A stretch of 64,000 bases of DNA from NCBI RefSeq assembly GCF_020711235.1, contig NZ_JAJFAV010000010.1, forward strand, positions 124,001-188,000, in the 5' to 3' direction. Source of the stretch: Hymenobacter sp. 15J16-1T3B. GTDB taxonomy: Bacteria; Bacteroidota; Bacteroidia; Cytophagales; Hymenobacteraceae. The notes under the pieces were generated by a model that saw only the letters and a list, made by a program, of their open reading frames with translations, did no database searches and was not told the DNA's origin. A program made the position numbers and the translations under genes. The first letter of the stretch is position 1, and every line of letters begins with the position of its first letter. Of this stretch, positions 50,138 through 58,092 are shown piece after piece.

Positions 50138-50241
50138 CGTCAGGTCGAGCTTGCCGAGACATCTCGCGTGCTGACTCCCGCCAGTAACCTTACGATGGAC
50201 AATGCTATCCGGCTGATGTCTCGACTTCGCTCGACCTGACG
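50138..50241. repeat. REP-like palindromic element C, inverted relative to B
   Basis: Arms 50138-50163 and 50215-50241 are near-perfect inverse repeats. CATCTCGCGTGCTGA (50160-50174) is the exact reverse complement of 48084-48098. It lies between the SBP-OmpA gene and the ABC permease gene. Confidence 0.85.
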
Positions 50242-50304
50242 CCCCACCAATACCGCTTACCCAACTCTCTCCAACTCCCAACCGCCGCCCGCCGGCCGGT
50301 CCCC

Positions 50305-51084
50305 ATGAAAGAGCTTTTCTCCCCCAACGCCACCCCGCGCCGCTCGGTCTTCACCACCATGGTGGGCCTGCAAGTGCTGGTGCTGGTGCTGCTCTGGGCC
50401 TTTTACCCGGTGCAGCTGTTCCCCAGCCTGGGCCAGGTTTTGGTCGCCCTGCGCGACCTGATTACCACCCAAGGCCTCATCCAGGAGCTCTGGGCCAGCA
50501 TGACCACCGCCCTGCAGGCCCTGGCCATCGGCACGGTGCTGGCCCTGCTGATTTCTTACCTGACGGCGCTGCCCTTCTTCCGCCCGCTGGCCTACGCGGC
50601 CACCAAAATGCGCTACCTCACGCTCACCGGCCTCACCTTTTTCATGGCCTTGATGCTGAGCTCGGGCCACGAGGTCAAGCTCTCGGTGCTCGTCTTCGCC
50701 ACCACCGTATACCTCGTCACCGGCATGACCAGCGTCATTCTGATGACCACCCAGGAGGAAATGGACCACGCCCGTACGCTGGGCCTGGGCGAGTGGCGCA
50801 GCTTCTGGGAAGTCGTGGTGCTCGGCAAGCTGGACTTGATGCTGGAGGTCGTCCGTCAGAACTTCGCCATCATCTGGACGATGATAACGCTGGTCGAGAC
50901 GCTCTACCAATCGGAAGGCGGCATCGGCCTGCTGCTCTACAAGCAAAACCGCTACCTGCACCTCGACGGCGTGCTGGCCATTCAACTGGTCATACTCGCC
51001 ACCGGCGCCCTGCAAGACTACCTCTTTGCCCTGCTGCGCCGGGTGTTCTTCCCGTACTCGGCCCTGACGGCGGCGCAAGGGTAA
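50305..51084 (+). CDS. ABC transporter permease (SsuC/TauC-like)
   Basis: A 259-residue inner-membrane permease with about six helices. The EAA loop, the contact to the ATPase, is well preserved: QEEMDHARTLGLGEWRSFWE. The binding-protein-dependent transport fold begins near LWASMTTALQALAIGTVLALL. It lies between the gene for the anchored solute-binding/OmpA fusion and that for the ATPase, so the three form one importer. The substrate class (sulfonate, nitrate or hydroxymethylpyrimidine-like) cannot be decided. Confidence 0.88.
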   Translation: MKELFSPNATPRRSVFTTMVGLQVLVLVLLWAFYPVQLFPSLGQVLVALRDLITTQGLIQELWASMTTALQALAIGTVLALLISYLTALPFFRPLAYAATKMRYLTLTGLTFFMALMLSSGHEVKLSVLVFATTVYLVTGMTSVILMTTQEEMDHARTLGLGEWRSFWEVVVLGKLDLMLEVVRQNFAIIWTMITLVETLYQSEGGIGLLLYKQNRYLHLDGVLAIQLVILATGALQDYLFALLRRVFFPYSALTAAQG

Positions 51085-51156
51085 GCGGCGGGAGAGAAGC
51101 CGCCCCTGAACCAACCGCGTTTGGTCACGGAAAAGCTGCTCCCGGTCCCGAAAGCC

Positions 51157-51387
51157 CGCAGCCCAGCCGCAACCGTCCGCGCTCCGGTCCCAAGCGTCCG
51201 CATGCCGGTTTCGATGGTCCGCACCCCCGGCGCAGTCGTCGCAAGCTTCGCCTCACTCGCCCGCAGCCCGGTTCCAAGCGTCGCAAGCCCGGCCGCAGTC
51301 GTCCGCAGACCCGCCCCAATCATCGCAACCCCAGCCGCAGGCGCCGCAAGCTCAGCCCCGGTCGTCGCAAGCCCGGCACCACCTGTT
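51157..51387. repeat. Eleven-unit degenerate tandem repeat of 21 bp
   Basis: Eleven consecutive 21-bp units fit a consensus such as CGCAGCCCGGCCCCAAGCGT plus C. All units keep the period without insertions. The array is open in several frames on both strands; in frame with the ATPase it encodes a heptad like RSPVPSV, and on the other strand GLATLGT-like heptads. It fills most of the 357-bp gap between permease and ATPase. Confidence 0.85.
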
Positions 51388-51441
51388 GCCCCGCGAAAAC
51401 GGCCCTTCACAAGTTCACCACTTCACAAATTCACCTTTGCC

Positions 51442-52266
51442 ATGAGCCCCTACAGCCACCACGAGCCCGTGCTCACCCTCGACAACATCTCCATGACCTT
51501 CAACGGCGAGCTGGTGCTGCGCGACATCAGCGCCCAGGTGCGCAACGTGGTGCGCCCTGGCATGAGCCAGGGCCAGGTCGTGGGCTTCTACGGCCGCTCC
51601 GGCATCGGCAAATCGGTTTTGTGCCGCATCATTGCCGGGCTGATTCGGCCCAGCGCCGGCGCCGTGCAGGTGGGGGAGGAGCAGCACCCCGTGCGCCCCG
51701 GCGACGTGGGCCTGGTGCAGCAGCGCTACCCCTTGTTCAACCACCGCAGCCTGGCCGACAACCTGCTGCTGGCCGCCCAGCGCAAGCACGAGCCCGAAGC
51801 CGCCAAGCGCGAAGTCGAAACCTTTCTGGAGCGGTTCCGCCTCGCGCAGCACCGCCAGAAATTCCCCGCCCAGCTCTCCGGCGGGCAGCGCCAGCGCGCC
51901 GCCATTGCCCAGCAGCTGCTCTGCTCCGACCACCTCATCCTGCTCGACGAGCCCTTCTCCGGCCTCGATGTGGCCATGATCGATGAGGTGAAGAAAATCA
52001 TCGTGGAAGTCACCACCATGCACGAGCTCAACACCGTCGTCATCGTCTCCCACGACCTTTCGACCACTACCGCCCTTTCCGACACGCTCTGGCTCCTGGG
52101 CTACGAGCGGGACGAAGCCGGCCAGCTCATTCCCGGCGCCACCATCTCCCAGCAGCACCAGTACGACCTGGCCGCCATGGGCTTGGCCTGGCACCCCAAC
52201 GTGGAAGCCGAGCCGGAATTCGGCCGCTTCGTGGAGCATTTGAAGGAAGAAATTCGCCGGAGTTAA
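51442..52266 (+). CDS. ABC transporter ATP-binding protein
   Basis: A 274-residue ATPase: Walker A GRSGIGKS (51-58), Q-loop near GLVQQRYPLF, signature LSGGQRQRAAIAQQL, Walker B LILLDEPFSGLD, H-loop VSHD. The start at 51442 is the conventional one. An upstream TTG at 51121 is in frame and would add 107 residues made of the 21-bp repeat as Pro/Ala/Val heptads; this extension is possible but unproven. It ends the envelope module. The next gene is on the other strand. Confidence 0.9.
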   Translation: MSPYSHHEPVLTLDNISMTFNGELVLRDISAQVRNVVRPGMSQGQVVGFYGRSGIGKSVLCRIIAGLIRPSAGAVQVGEEQHPVRPGDVGLVQQRYPLFNHRSLADNLLLAAQRKHEPEAAKREVETFLERFRLAQHRQKFPAQLSGGQRQRAAIAQQLLCSDHLILLDEPFSGLDVAMIDEVKKIIVEVTTMHELNTVVIVSHDLSTTTALSDTLWLLGYERDEAGQLIPGATISQQHQYDLAAMGLAWHPNVEAEPEFGRFVEHLKEEIRRS

Positions 52267-52281
52267 AGGGCGGCACGCTGC

Positions 52282-52977
52282 TCATTCAAATTGTTTATAA
52301 TGGCGTTTCCAGTAATTGTCGAAAAAGTGCAAAACGCCTTTGGAGCGAGACAATTCTTGGATTTTCAAGGTTGAAACCAATTGTTGCTTGCCGTCTTTTA
52401 TTTTATAAATAGTTATTCCTTCGGTTTCGGTCCCGCAGCTGTTTATTTCTATGTACCCAATTTGTACTTCCTGCCAATCCTCTATTTTACTTAACGTGCT
52501 CGCCCAGTTCTTGCTTGCACAGCCAAGCCGATTGTTGGAGTAATACAGTGAGGTTCCTGGTAATTTTTTTATGTCAAGGTCGGAACTGCTTATTTGGTGA
52601 TACGTGCGGGTCTTGCTGTCGTAAAAATAGTTTTCGCATTGGTTAGGCGTATTGCTGAAGACATGCATTCGAATATCCAGGTTACCATCTTTGTTGATAT
52701 CCAAGTACTCGTGCTGAAAATAATAGGGGGCATACTTAACTGCCGTGTCGCCGGCCAGCGTAGTCAGGCTTACGATATGCCCGCCAAACGCTTTGCTGTA
52801 GGTTTCTATTAACGGCGCTTGATTGACCCATTGGGTGTCGCGGTACACTGCCGGGGATGGCGCTGCAGCCGAGCCTTGTTGCGCGTGACGGTCGGGCCGG
52901 CCTTCGTCATGCGCAGAGCAGGAAGTCACAACAATAGGCGCGGTTAGTAGCCAGGCAGCGCGGGCAGCACTTGTCAT
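52282..52977 (-). CDS. AT-rich lipoprotein gene of unknown function
   Basis: A 231-residue protein. The start at 52977 gives a lipoprotein signal with lipobox VTSC at about 19-22. The mature part contains LDINKDGNLDIRMHV, a calcium-loop-like DxNxDG motif, four further cysteines and many Tyr/Asn/Lys. Base composition is clearly more AT-rich than either neighbour, which suggests recent acquisition. No family is recognised. It is convergent with the ABC ATPase gene (15 bp apart). Confidence 0.65.
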   Translation of the reverse strand: MTSAARAAWLLTAPIVVTSCSAHDEGRPDRHAQQGSAAAPSPAVYRDTQWVNQAPLIETYSKAFGGHIVSLTTLAGDTAVKYAPYYFQHEYLDINKDGNLDIRMHVFSNTPNQCENYFYDSKTRTYHQISSSDLDIKKLPGTSLYYSNNRLGCASKNWASTLSKIEDWQEVQIGYIEINSCGTETEGITIYKIKDGKQQLVSTLKIQELSRSKGVLHFFDNYWKRHYKQFE

Positions 52978-53095
52978 ATTCTTGGTATTTGCTGGCAAGA
53001 TGGGGCTGGCCGACAAGAGCGGCAACCGCCCTAGCCCGAACACCTAGGCCCCGCCGTACCTTGCCCTTTGATTTTACCGCCCCGGCGGCCCCTCC

Positions 53096-54910
53096 ATGAA
53101 CATCCGCACGAAAATAAGCCTGGGATTTGGCGTGGTGCTGGCCCTACTGCTGGTGCTCGGTGGCTACGCCACTACGGCCCTGCTGCGTCTCGACAACACC
53201 ACCCGCCGCATCCGCCAAACCAACGTCTACTCCGTGGAGGTGGGCCAGGTGCTGCTCAGCGCCATCGACCAGCTCGAAACCCAGCCGGCCGCGCCCGGCG
53301 GGCTGCCCTTGCTGCGCCAGTCGCTGCAGCGCGTCGCCGACAACGTGACCGAGCCCGGCGAGCAAACCGTCATCGACAGCCTCGCCCAGGCCGCCGACGC
53401 CTACCAGCAGCGGGTGGCCGCCGGCATCGAGCCCGCCGCGCTGGCGCCCTACCGCAGCTACCTGCGCGGCCTGGCCCACCGCCTCGTCGACCTGAACGTG
53501 GCCGCGCTGGAGCGCAAAAGCCAGGTGGCCGACCGCCGCGCCGCCGAGTCGTTTCGCATCATGCTGGCCCTGGCCGCGCTGGCCGTGGTCATCACCCTGG
53601 GGCTGATCATCGGGGTGGCCGAGGCCGCCGCCGTGCCCATCGAGGAGCTGACGCGGGCCCTGGAGCACGCCTCCAAAAACAATTTCGAGTCGACCATTCC
53701 GGCCGGGGAATACAACGAGCTGGGCCGCGCCGGCCGCGCCTTCAACCGCCTGCTGCTGGAGCTGCAGAAGTTCCGCCGCACCGCCCTCACCGAAATCATG
53801 ACCGAGCGCACCCGCCTCGAAGGCGTGGTGAGCAGCCTCGACGAAGGCCTGCTGCTGCTCGACGAGCGGGGCGTGATTCTGCTGGCCAACCCCGCCATCT
53901 GCCGCCTGCTCGGCCGCGCCGACACCGAGCTGGTGGGCCGCCGGGCCGCCGAGCTGGCGCCGCGCCACGAACTGCTGGCCCGGATGCTGCAGCCCGTGGC
54001 GGTGGTGGCCGGCGGCCCCGACCCCGACGAGGCCGACCCGGACCCCGGCGCAACGGCGGCCGCCGACGGCGAAACCGCCCCGCTCATCACCGTGCGCATC
54101 AGCGGCTACGACACCTACTACCGCCTCAGCGCCCACGAGCTGCGCACCTTCGACGAGAGCGGGCAACACGTGCGCTCGGCCGGGCAACTGCTGGCCCTGC
54201 GCAACGTGTCGGAGTTCAAGAAGCTCGACCAGCTCAAGTCCAACTTCCTGGCCACTGTTTCGCACGAACTGAAAACCCCGTTGGCCAGCATCGGCCTGAG
54301 CCTAAAGTTACTCCAGCACGAGCGCACCGACGCCGAGGAGCGGCAGCGCCTGGCCCAGGGTATCGGCCAGGAAACCCAGCGCCTGCAGCGCATGGTGGGC
54401 GAGCTGCTCACCGTGGCCCGTCTCGACGCCGGTGCCGGCATCCAGCTCAGCCTGCGCCCCACCTCCCTGGCCGCCGTGGTGCAGCGCGCCGCCGACACCG
54501 TGCGCCCCCAGCTCGACGACAAGCGCCTGCAGCTGCAGCTGGAGCTGCCCCCGGACCTGCCCCCCGTGCGCGCCGACGAGGAAAAAACCACCTGGGTGCT
54601 CATCAATCTGCTCAGCAACGCCATCCGCTACTCGCCCGCCGATGCCCCGCTGCACCTGCGCGCCCGCCTCACCGCCGACGCCCGCGTGCAGGTCAGCGTG
54701 CAGGACCAGGGCCCCGGCATTGCGCCCGAGCACCACGAGCAGATTTTCCAGCGCTTCCACCAGAGCCCCGAGGGGCAGGTGCGCCGCGGCAGCACCGGCC
54801 TGGGCCTGAGCATCAGCCGCGAGTTTATGACTGCCCAGGGCGGCCGCCTCTGGGTCGAAAGCTTCCCCGGCACCGGCAGCACTTTTCATTTCACCCTGCC
54901 GCTGGCCTGA
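53096..54910 (+). CDS. PAS-containing sensor histidine kinase
   Basis: A 604-residue kinase. Two transmembrane helices (about 10-32 and 160-182) bracket a helical periplasmic sensor. HAMP about 183-235, a PAS domain about 240-370 with a Pro/Asp/Ala-rich insert (about 305-325), HisKA with the phospho-acceptor in FLATVSHELKTPLASIG, and an HATPase domain with NLLSNAIRYSPADAP, VQDQGPGI and GLGLSISREF. A TACCTTGC box lies about 35 bp upstream. No response regulator follows, so its partner is elsewhere. It is not part of the ABC unit because the AT-rich lipoprotein gene intervenes. Confidence 0.92.
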   Translation: MNIRTKISLGFGVVLALLLVLGGYATTALLRLDNTTRRIRQTNVYSVEVGQVLLSAIDQLETQPAAPGGLPLLRQSLQRVADNVTEPGEQTVIDSLAQAADAYQQRVAAGIEPAALAPYRSYLRGLAHRLVDLNVAALERKSQVADRRAAESFRIMLALAALAVVITLGLIIGVAEAAAVPIEELTRALEHASKNNFESTIPAGEYNELGRAGRAFNRLLLELQKFRRTALTEIMTERTRLEGVVSSLDEGLLLLDERGVILLANPAICRLLGRADTELVGRRAAELAPRHELLARMLQPVAVVAGGPDPDEADPDPGATAAADGETAPLITVRISGYDTYYRLSAHELRTFDESGQHVRSAGQLLALRNVSEFKKLDQLKSNFLATVSHELKTPLASIGLSLKLLQHERTDAEERQRLAQGIGQETQRLQRMVGELLTVARLDAGAGIQLSLRPTSLAAVVQRAADTVRPQLDDKRLQLQLELPPDLPPVRADEEKTTWVLINLLSNAIRYSPADAPLHLRARLTADARVQVSVQDQGPGIAPEHHEQIFQRFHQSPEGQVRRGSTGLGLSISREFMTAQGGRLWVESFPGTGSTFHFTLPLA

Positions 54911-54954
54911 CCAGGGCGGAGTGGGCAAAGGTGAACGGGTGACTGGGCAGCCCC

Positions 54955-55824
54955 TTACTTCGCAACGTCGCCTGCCACCGCTTCCTCTTTGCCCAAGGTG
55001 GCGCCGGCGCTGGCCACCACGATGAGGGCCACGGCCAGCCACTGCCCGCCGCTCAGCCGTTCGTGCAGCAGTGCCCAGCCCGACAGCGCCGCGGCCACCG
55101 GCTCCAGGCTCATCAGCACGCTGAACGTGCGGGTTGGCATGGTCCTGAGCGCCTGCATTTCCAGCGAAAACGGCAGCACGCTGGAAAACAAGGCCAGCAG
55201 CGCGCCGAGCAGTAGGAGCCAGGGCGTGAGGGCCAGCAACTGCCCGCTGCCCAGGCCGAAGGGCACCACCGGCAGGGCGGCAAACAGCATGCCCACGGCC
55301 ACGGCCTGCGCGCCCGGCAGCAGGGCCGCCGTGCGCCGGCCCAGCACGATGTACACGGCCCAGCAGGCGCCGGCCGCCAACGCGAAGCCCATGCCCGGCA
55401 CATCGAGGCCGCGGCCCTGCCAGGGCGCAATCAGCGCAATGCCCGCCCCGGCCAGCACGGCCCACACCGCGTCGAGCCAGCGGCGGGAGCCCAGCAGCGC
55501 CAGCCCCAGCGGCCCGACGAATTCCAGCGTCACGGCCAGGCCCAGTGGAATGCGCGCCAGGGCGCAGTAGAACAGGAAGTTCATGCTGTCCAATGCCAAA
55601 CCGTAGGGCACCACGGCCCGCCACTGCGCCGCCGTCAGCCGCCCGAGCCGCGGGCGCACCACCAGCAGCAACAGCAGCGCCGACAGCCCGATGCGCACGC
55701 TGGCCGTGCCGGCTGCCCCGAGCACCGGAAACAGGCCTTTGGCAATGGCCGCCCCGCCCTGCACGCTGACGATGGCCAGCAGCACGGCCGGCAGCGGTGG
55801 CACTTGAAAACGGGAAACGCGCAT
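54955..55824 (-). CDS. EamA/DMT exporter (RhtA-like)
   Basis: A 289-residue ten-helix exporter with two EamA repeats: AIVSVQGGAAIAKGLFPVLGAAGTASVRIGL-type wording, the middle ALARIPLGLAVTLEFVGPLGLAL typical of the RhtA (threonine/homoserine) branch, and the final MSLEPVAAALSGWALLHERL. Start MRVSRFQVPP at 55824 is preferred over an upstream Met in a Leu-rich stretch. It is convergent with the kinase gene. Confidence 0.87.
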   Translation of the reverse strand: MRVSRFQVPPLPAVLLAIVSVQGGAAIAKGLFPVLGAAGTASVRIGLSALLLLLVVRPRLGRLTAAQWRAVVPYGLALDSMNFLFYCALARIPLGLAVTLEFVGPLGLALLGSRRWLDAVWAVLAGAGIALIAPWQGRGLDVPGMGFALAAGACWAVYIVLGRRTAALLPGAQAVAVGMLFAALPVVPFGLGSGQLLALTPWLLLLGALLALFSSVLPFSLEMQALRTMPTRTFSVLMSLEPVAAALSGWALLHERLSGGQWLAVALIVVASAGATLGKEEAVAGDVAK

Positions 55825-55927
55825 GAGCAGGAAGCAAAACGGCCGCAGCAGCAGAAGCCGCCACCCAAGAAAAACGCCGCAGTGCCGGACTGGCGCTGCG
55901 GCGGCAAAAGTCGCTAATTCGGCTGGG

Positions 55928-57262
55928 TTACTGCTCCCGCGCCGGCGGCAGGTGCAGCGTGAAGGAGGTGCCGTGCTCGTCCGATTCGGCCGAAATGCGG
56001 ATGAAGTGAAACTGGGCCACCGAGCGCACCACCGCCAGCCCCAGCCCGAAGCCCTCGATGCGGCCGTCGTCGAAGCGCCGGAACCGCTCGAAGAGGTGCG
56101 GCAACTGCTCGGGCGGAATGGGCTTGCCCGTGTTGTGAACCACCAGCACGTACGTGCCGTCGGGCTGGGGCGCGCCGGTGAGAGCAATGCGCCCGTCCTC
56201 GGGCCGGTTGTACTTAATGGCGTTGGAGAGCAGGTTGTAGAAGAGGGTGAAGAGCAGTGTGCGGTTGGCCGGCGCCATGACGGGCGCGCCCTCCAACTGC
56301 TGGCGCAGGGTAATGTGCTGGTCGAGCAGGCGAAATTCCAACTCCTCGACCACTTCGCCGAGCAGTTCGCGCACGTCCACGCGGTCGGGGCGGGCAAACT
56401 GCGCGTTTTCGATGCGCGAAATCAGCAGCAGCGTGCGCAGCGTGGCCGTCAGGCGCTGCAGGGTTTTCTGGGAGGTTACCAGCTGGGTTTCGGCCTCTTC
56501 GGGCAGGTTTTCGGCCTGCAGCATGTTCTCGAAGCGGTTTTGCAGAATGCTGATGGGCGTCAGCAGCTCGTGCGAGACGTTGGCAATAAACTCACGTTCC
56601 TGCTCAAACACCGTCCGGATTTTCTGCAGCATCTGCTGAATCGTGTCGTCGAGGTAGCGGAAGTCCCAGGTGCCGGTGCGCAGCGGGGGCAGGGGCGGGG
56701 GCGTGGGCCCCTGCACCGCCCGCAGGCGCTGCACAATCTGGTCGACGGGCCGCAGCAGGTAGTTGATTACGCCCAGCTCGATGAGCAGGGTGCTGAGCAC
56801 GGCAAACACCAGGGCGTAGGCCGCAAAGCTGCGCAGCAGCCCGTACACGTCCTCCACCGACTCCATGCTCTTGCCGATTTCCAGGGTGTAGGGCTGCCCG
56901 TCGTGGACGAAGCTGGCCCGCAGCACCCGAAAATCGACCATTTCGCCCTGCTGCCGCCGCGGCAAGGTGGCAATGGTGTCGCCCTGCAGGGGCGTGAGCA
57001 GCCGCCCGCGCCGCAGGTCGATAAACTCGTCTTCCAGCAGGTCGTAGTGCAGCCGCTGGTCGTTTTCCTGCCCGGCCAGAAAGGAGTTGACGCCCACCCG
57101 CTCGATGCGCTGGCGCACCTTCACCAGCTCCGAGCGCAGGCGCGCCTCGGTGTGGCGCAGGGCAAACACTTCAATGGCCCAAGGCAGCGCCAGCAGCAGC
57201 ACCCCGGCCATGAGCCCCTTCGAAAGGGTGGTCAGCAGCACCAGCTTCTGCTGCAGCCTCAC
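55928..57262 (-). CDS. Sensor histidine kinase of an OmpR-type two-component system
   Basis: A 444-residue kinase. Helices at about 10-32 and 145-167 flank a periplasmic domain of about 110 residues. A HAMP-like linker (about 168-215) leads to HisKA with FIANVSHELLTPISIL, and the ATP-binding part has YNLLSNAIKYNRPEDG, VVHNTGKPIPP and GFGLGLAVVRSVAQF. The ATG overlaps the regulator's stop by 4 bp (ATGA), so the pair is coupled. The signal is unknown. Confidence 0.93.
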   Translation of the reverse strand: MRLQQKLVLLTTLSKGLMAGVLLLALPWAIEVFALRHTEARLRSELVKVRQRIERVGVNSFLAGQENDQRLHYDLLEDEFIDLRRGRLLTPLQGDTIATLPRRQQGEMVDFRVLRASFVHDGQPYTLEIGKSMESVEDVYGLLRSFAAYALVFAVLSTLLIELGVINYLLRPVDQIVQRLRAVQGPTPPPLPPLRTGTWDFRYLDDTIQQMLQKIRTVFEQEREFIANVSHELLTPISILQNRFENMLQAENLPEEAETQLVTSQKTLQRLTATLRTLLLISRIENAQFARPDRVDVRELLGEVVEELEFRLLDQHITLRQQLEGAPVMAPANRTLLFTLFYNLLSNAIKYNRPEDGRIALTGAPQPDGTYVLVVHNTGKPIPPEQLPHLFERFRRFDDGRIEGFGLGLAVVRSVAQFHFIRISAESDEHGTSFTLHLPPAREQ

Positions 57263-57954
57263 GCGTCCTGGCTGGTTTTGATGCGGTAGCCCACGCCGCG
57301 CACCGTCTCAATCCACTCGTGCTGGTCGTAGGGCGCCAGCTTCTTGCGGATGTTTTTCACGTGCACGTCGATGAAGTTCGAGTCCCGGTCGTCGCTGTCG
57401 CTGATCATGCTGCCCCAGATATGCTCGCTGAGCTGCAGGCGCGTCAGCACCTTGTGGCGGTGCAGCAGCAGGTAGTGCAGCAGGTCGAATTCCTTTTTGG
57501 TGAGCGGCACTTCCTGCTCGCCGTGGCGCAGGGTCCGGTCGCTCACGTTGAGCGTAAACGGCCCGAACGCGAGCGTGTCCTGGGTCACGCCGTGCTTGCG
57601 CCGCACGATGGCCTGCATGCGTGACACGAGTTCGAGCAAGGAATACGGCTTGGCCAGGTAGTCGTCAGCCCCGAGGTCTAGGCCCTTGATGCGGTCATCC
57701 ACCGTGCCGCGGGCGCTCAGGATGATGATGCTGGCTTGCTGGTTGCGCTCCTTGCGGGCCTCGGCCAGCAGCTGCAGGCCGTCCTGGTCGGGCAGGCCCA
57801 GGTCCAGCAGCACAAAATCATATTCGTTGACAAATAGCTTTTCCGAGGCTTCGCGGCCGGTGCGGGCAAAGTCGCAGTGAAACCGTTCGTTGTGCAGGTA
57901 CAAGCCCAGCTCGCGGGCCAAGGCCTTGTCGTCTTCGATAATCAGGACGTTCAT
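57259..57954 (-). CDS. OmpR/PhoB-type response regulator
   Basis: A 231-residue regulator. The receiver has the acidic pair EDD (8-10), phospho-acceptor in FVLLDLGLPDQDG and the lysine in DYLAKPYSLLELV. The C-terminal winged helix reads VPLTKKEFDLLHYLLLHRHKVLTRLQLSEHIW and HVKNIRKKLAP. It precedes and overlaps the kinase gene. A minus-strand TACCTTCG near 57998 is a plausible -7 box. Confidence 0.95.
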   Translation of the reverse strand: MNVLIIEDDKALARELGLYLHNERFHCDFARTGREASEKLFVNEYDFVLLDLGLPDQDGLQLLAEARKERNQQASIIILSARGTVDDRIKGLDLGADDYLAKPYSLLELVSRMQAIVRRKHGVTQDTLAFGPFTLNVSDRTLRHGEQEVPLTKKEFDLLHYLLLHRHKVLTRLQLSEHIWGSMISDSDDRDSNFIDVHVKNIRKKLAPYDQHEWIETVRGVGYRIKTSQDA

Positions 57955-58092
57955 GGGAAGAGGGCGGGAAAAGGCGCGGCGCCGGCTCGCTGCGAAGGTA
58001 TACGCCCGGCAGCAGTTGCACGCGCAGAACAGAGAATGGTTTCGTTAAACGGGCCCGCAACCGGGCCGGAAGCTTCCGGTGGCCCGGCCGGT

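Noticed and set aside
51018..51410. A 130-codon minus-strand frame made of GLATLGT-like heptads
   Set aside because: The regularity is due to the 21-bp DNA repeat, open in several frames; there is no start context or partner gene favouring this one.
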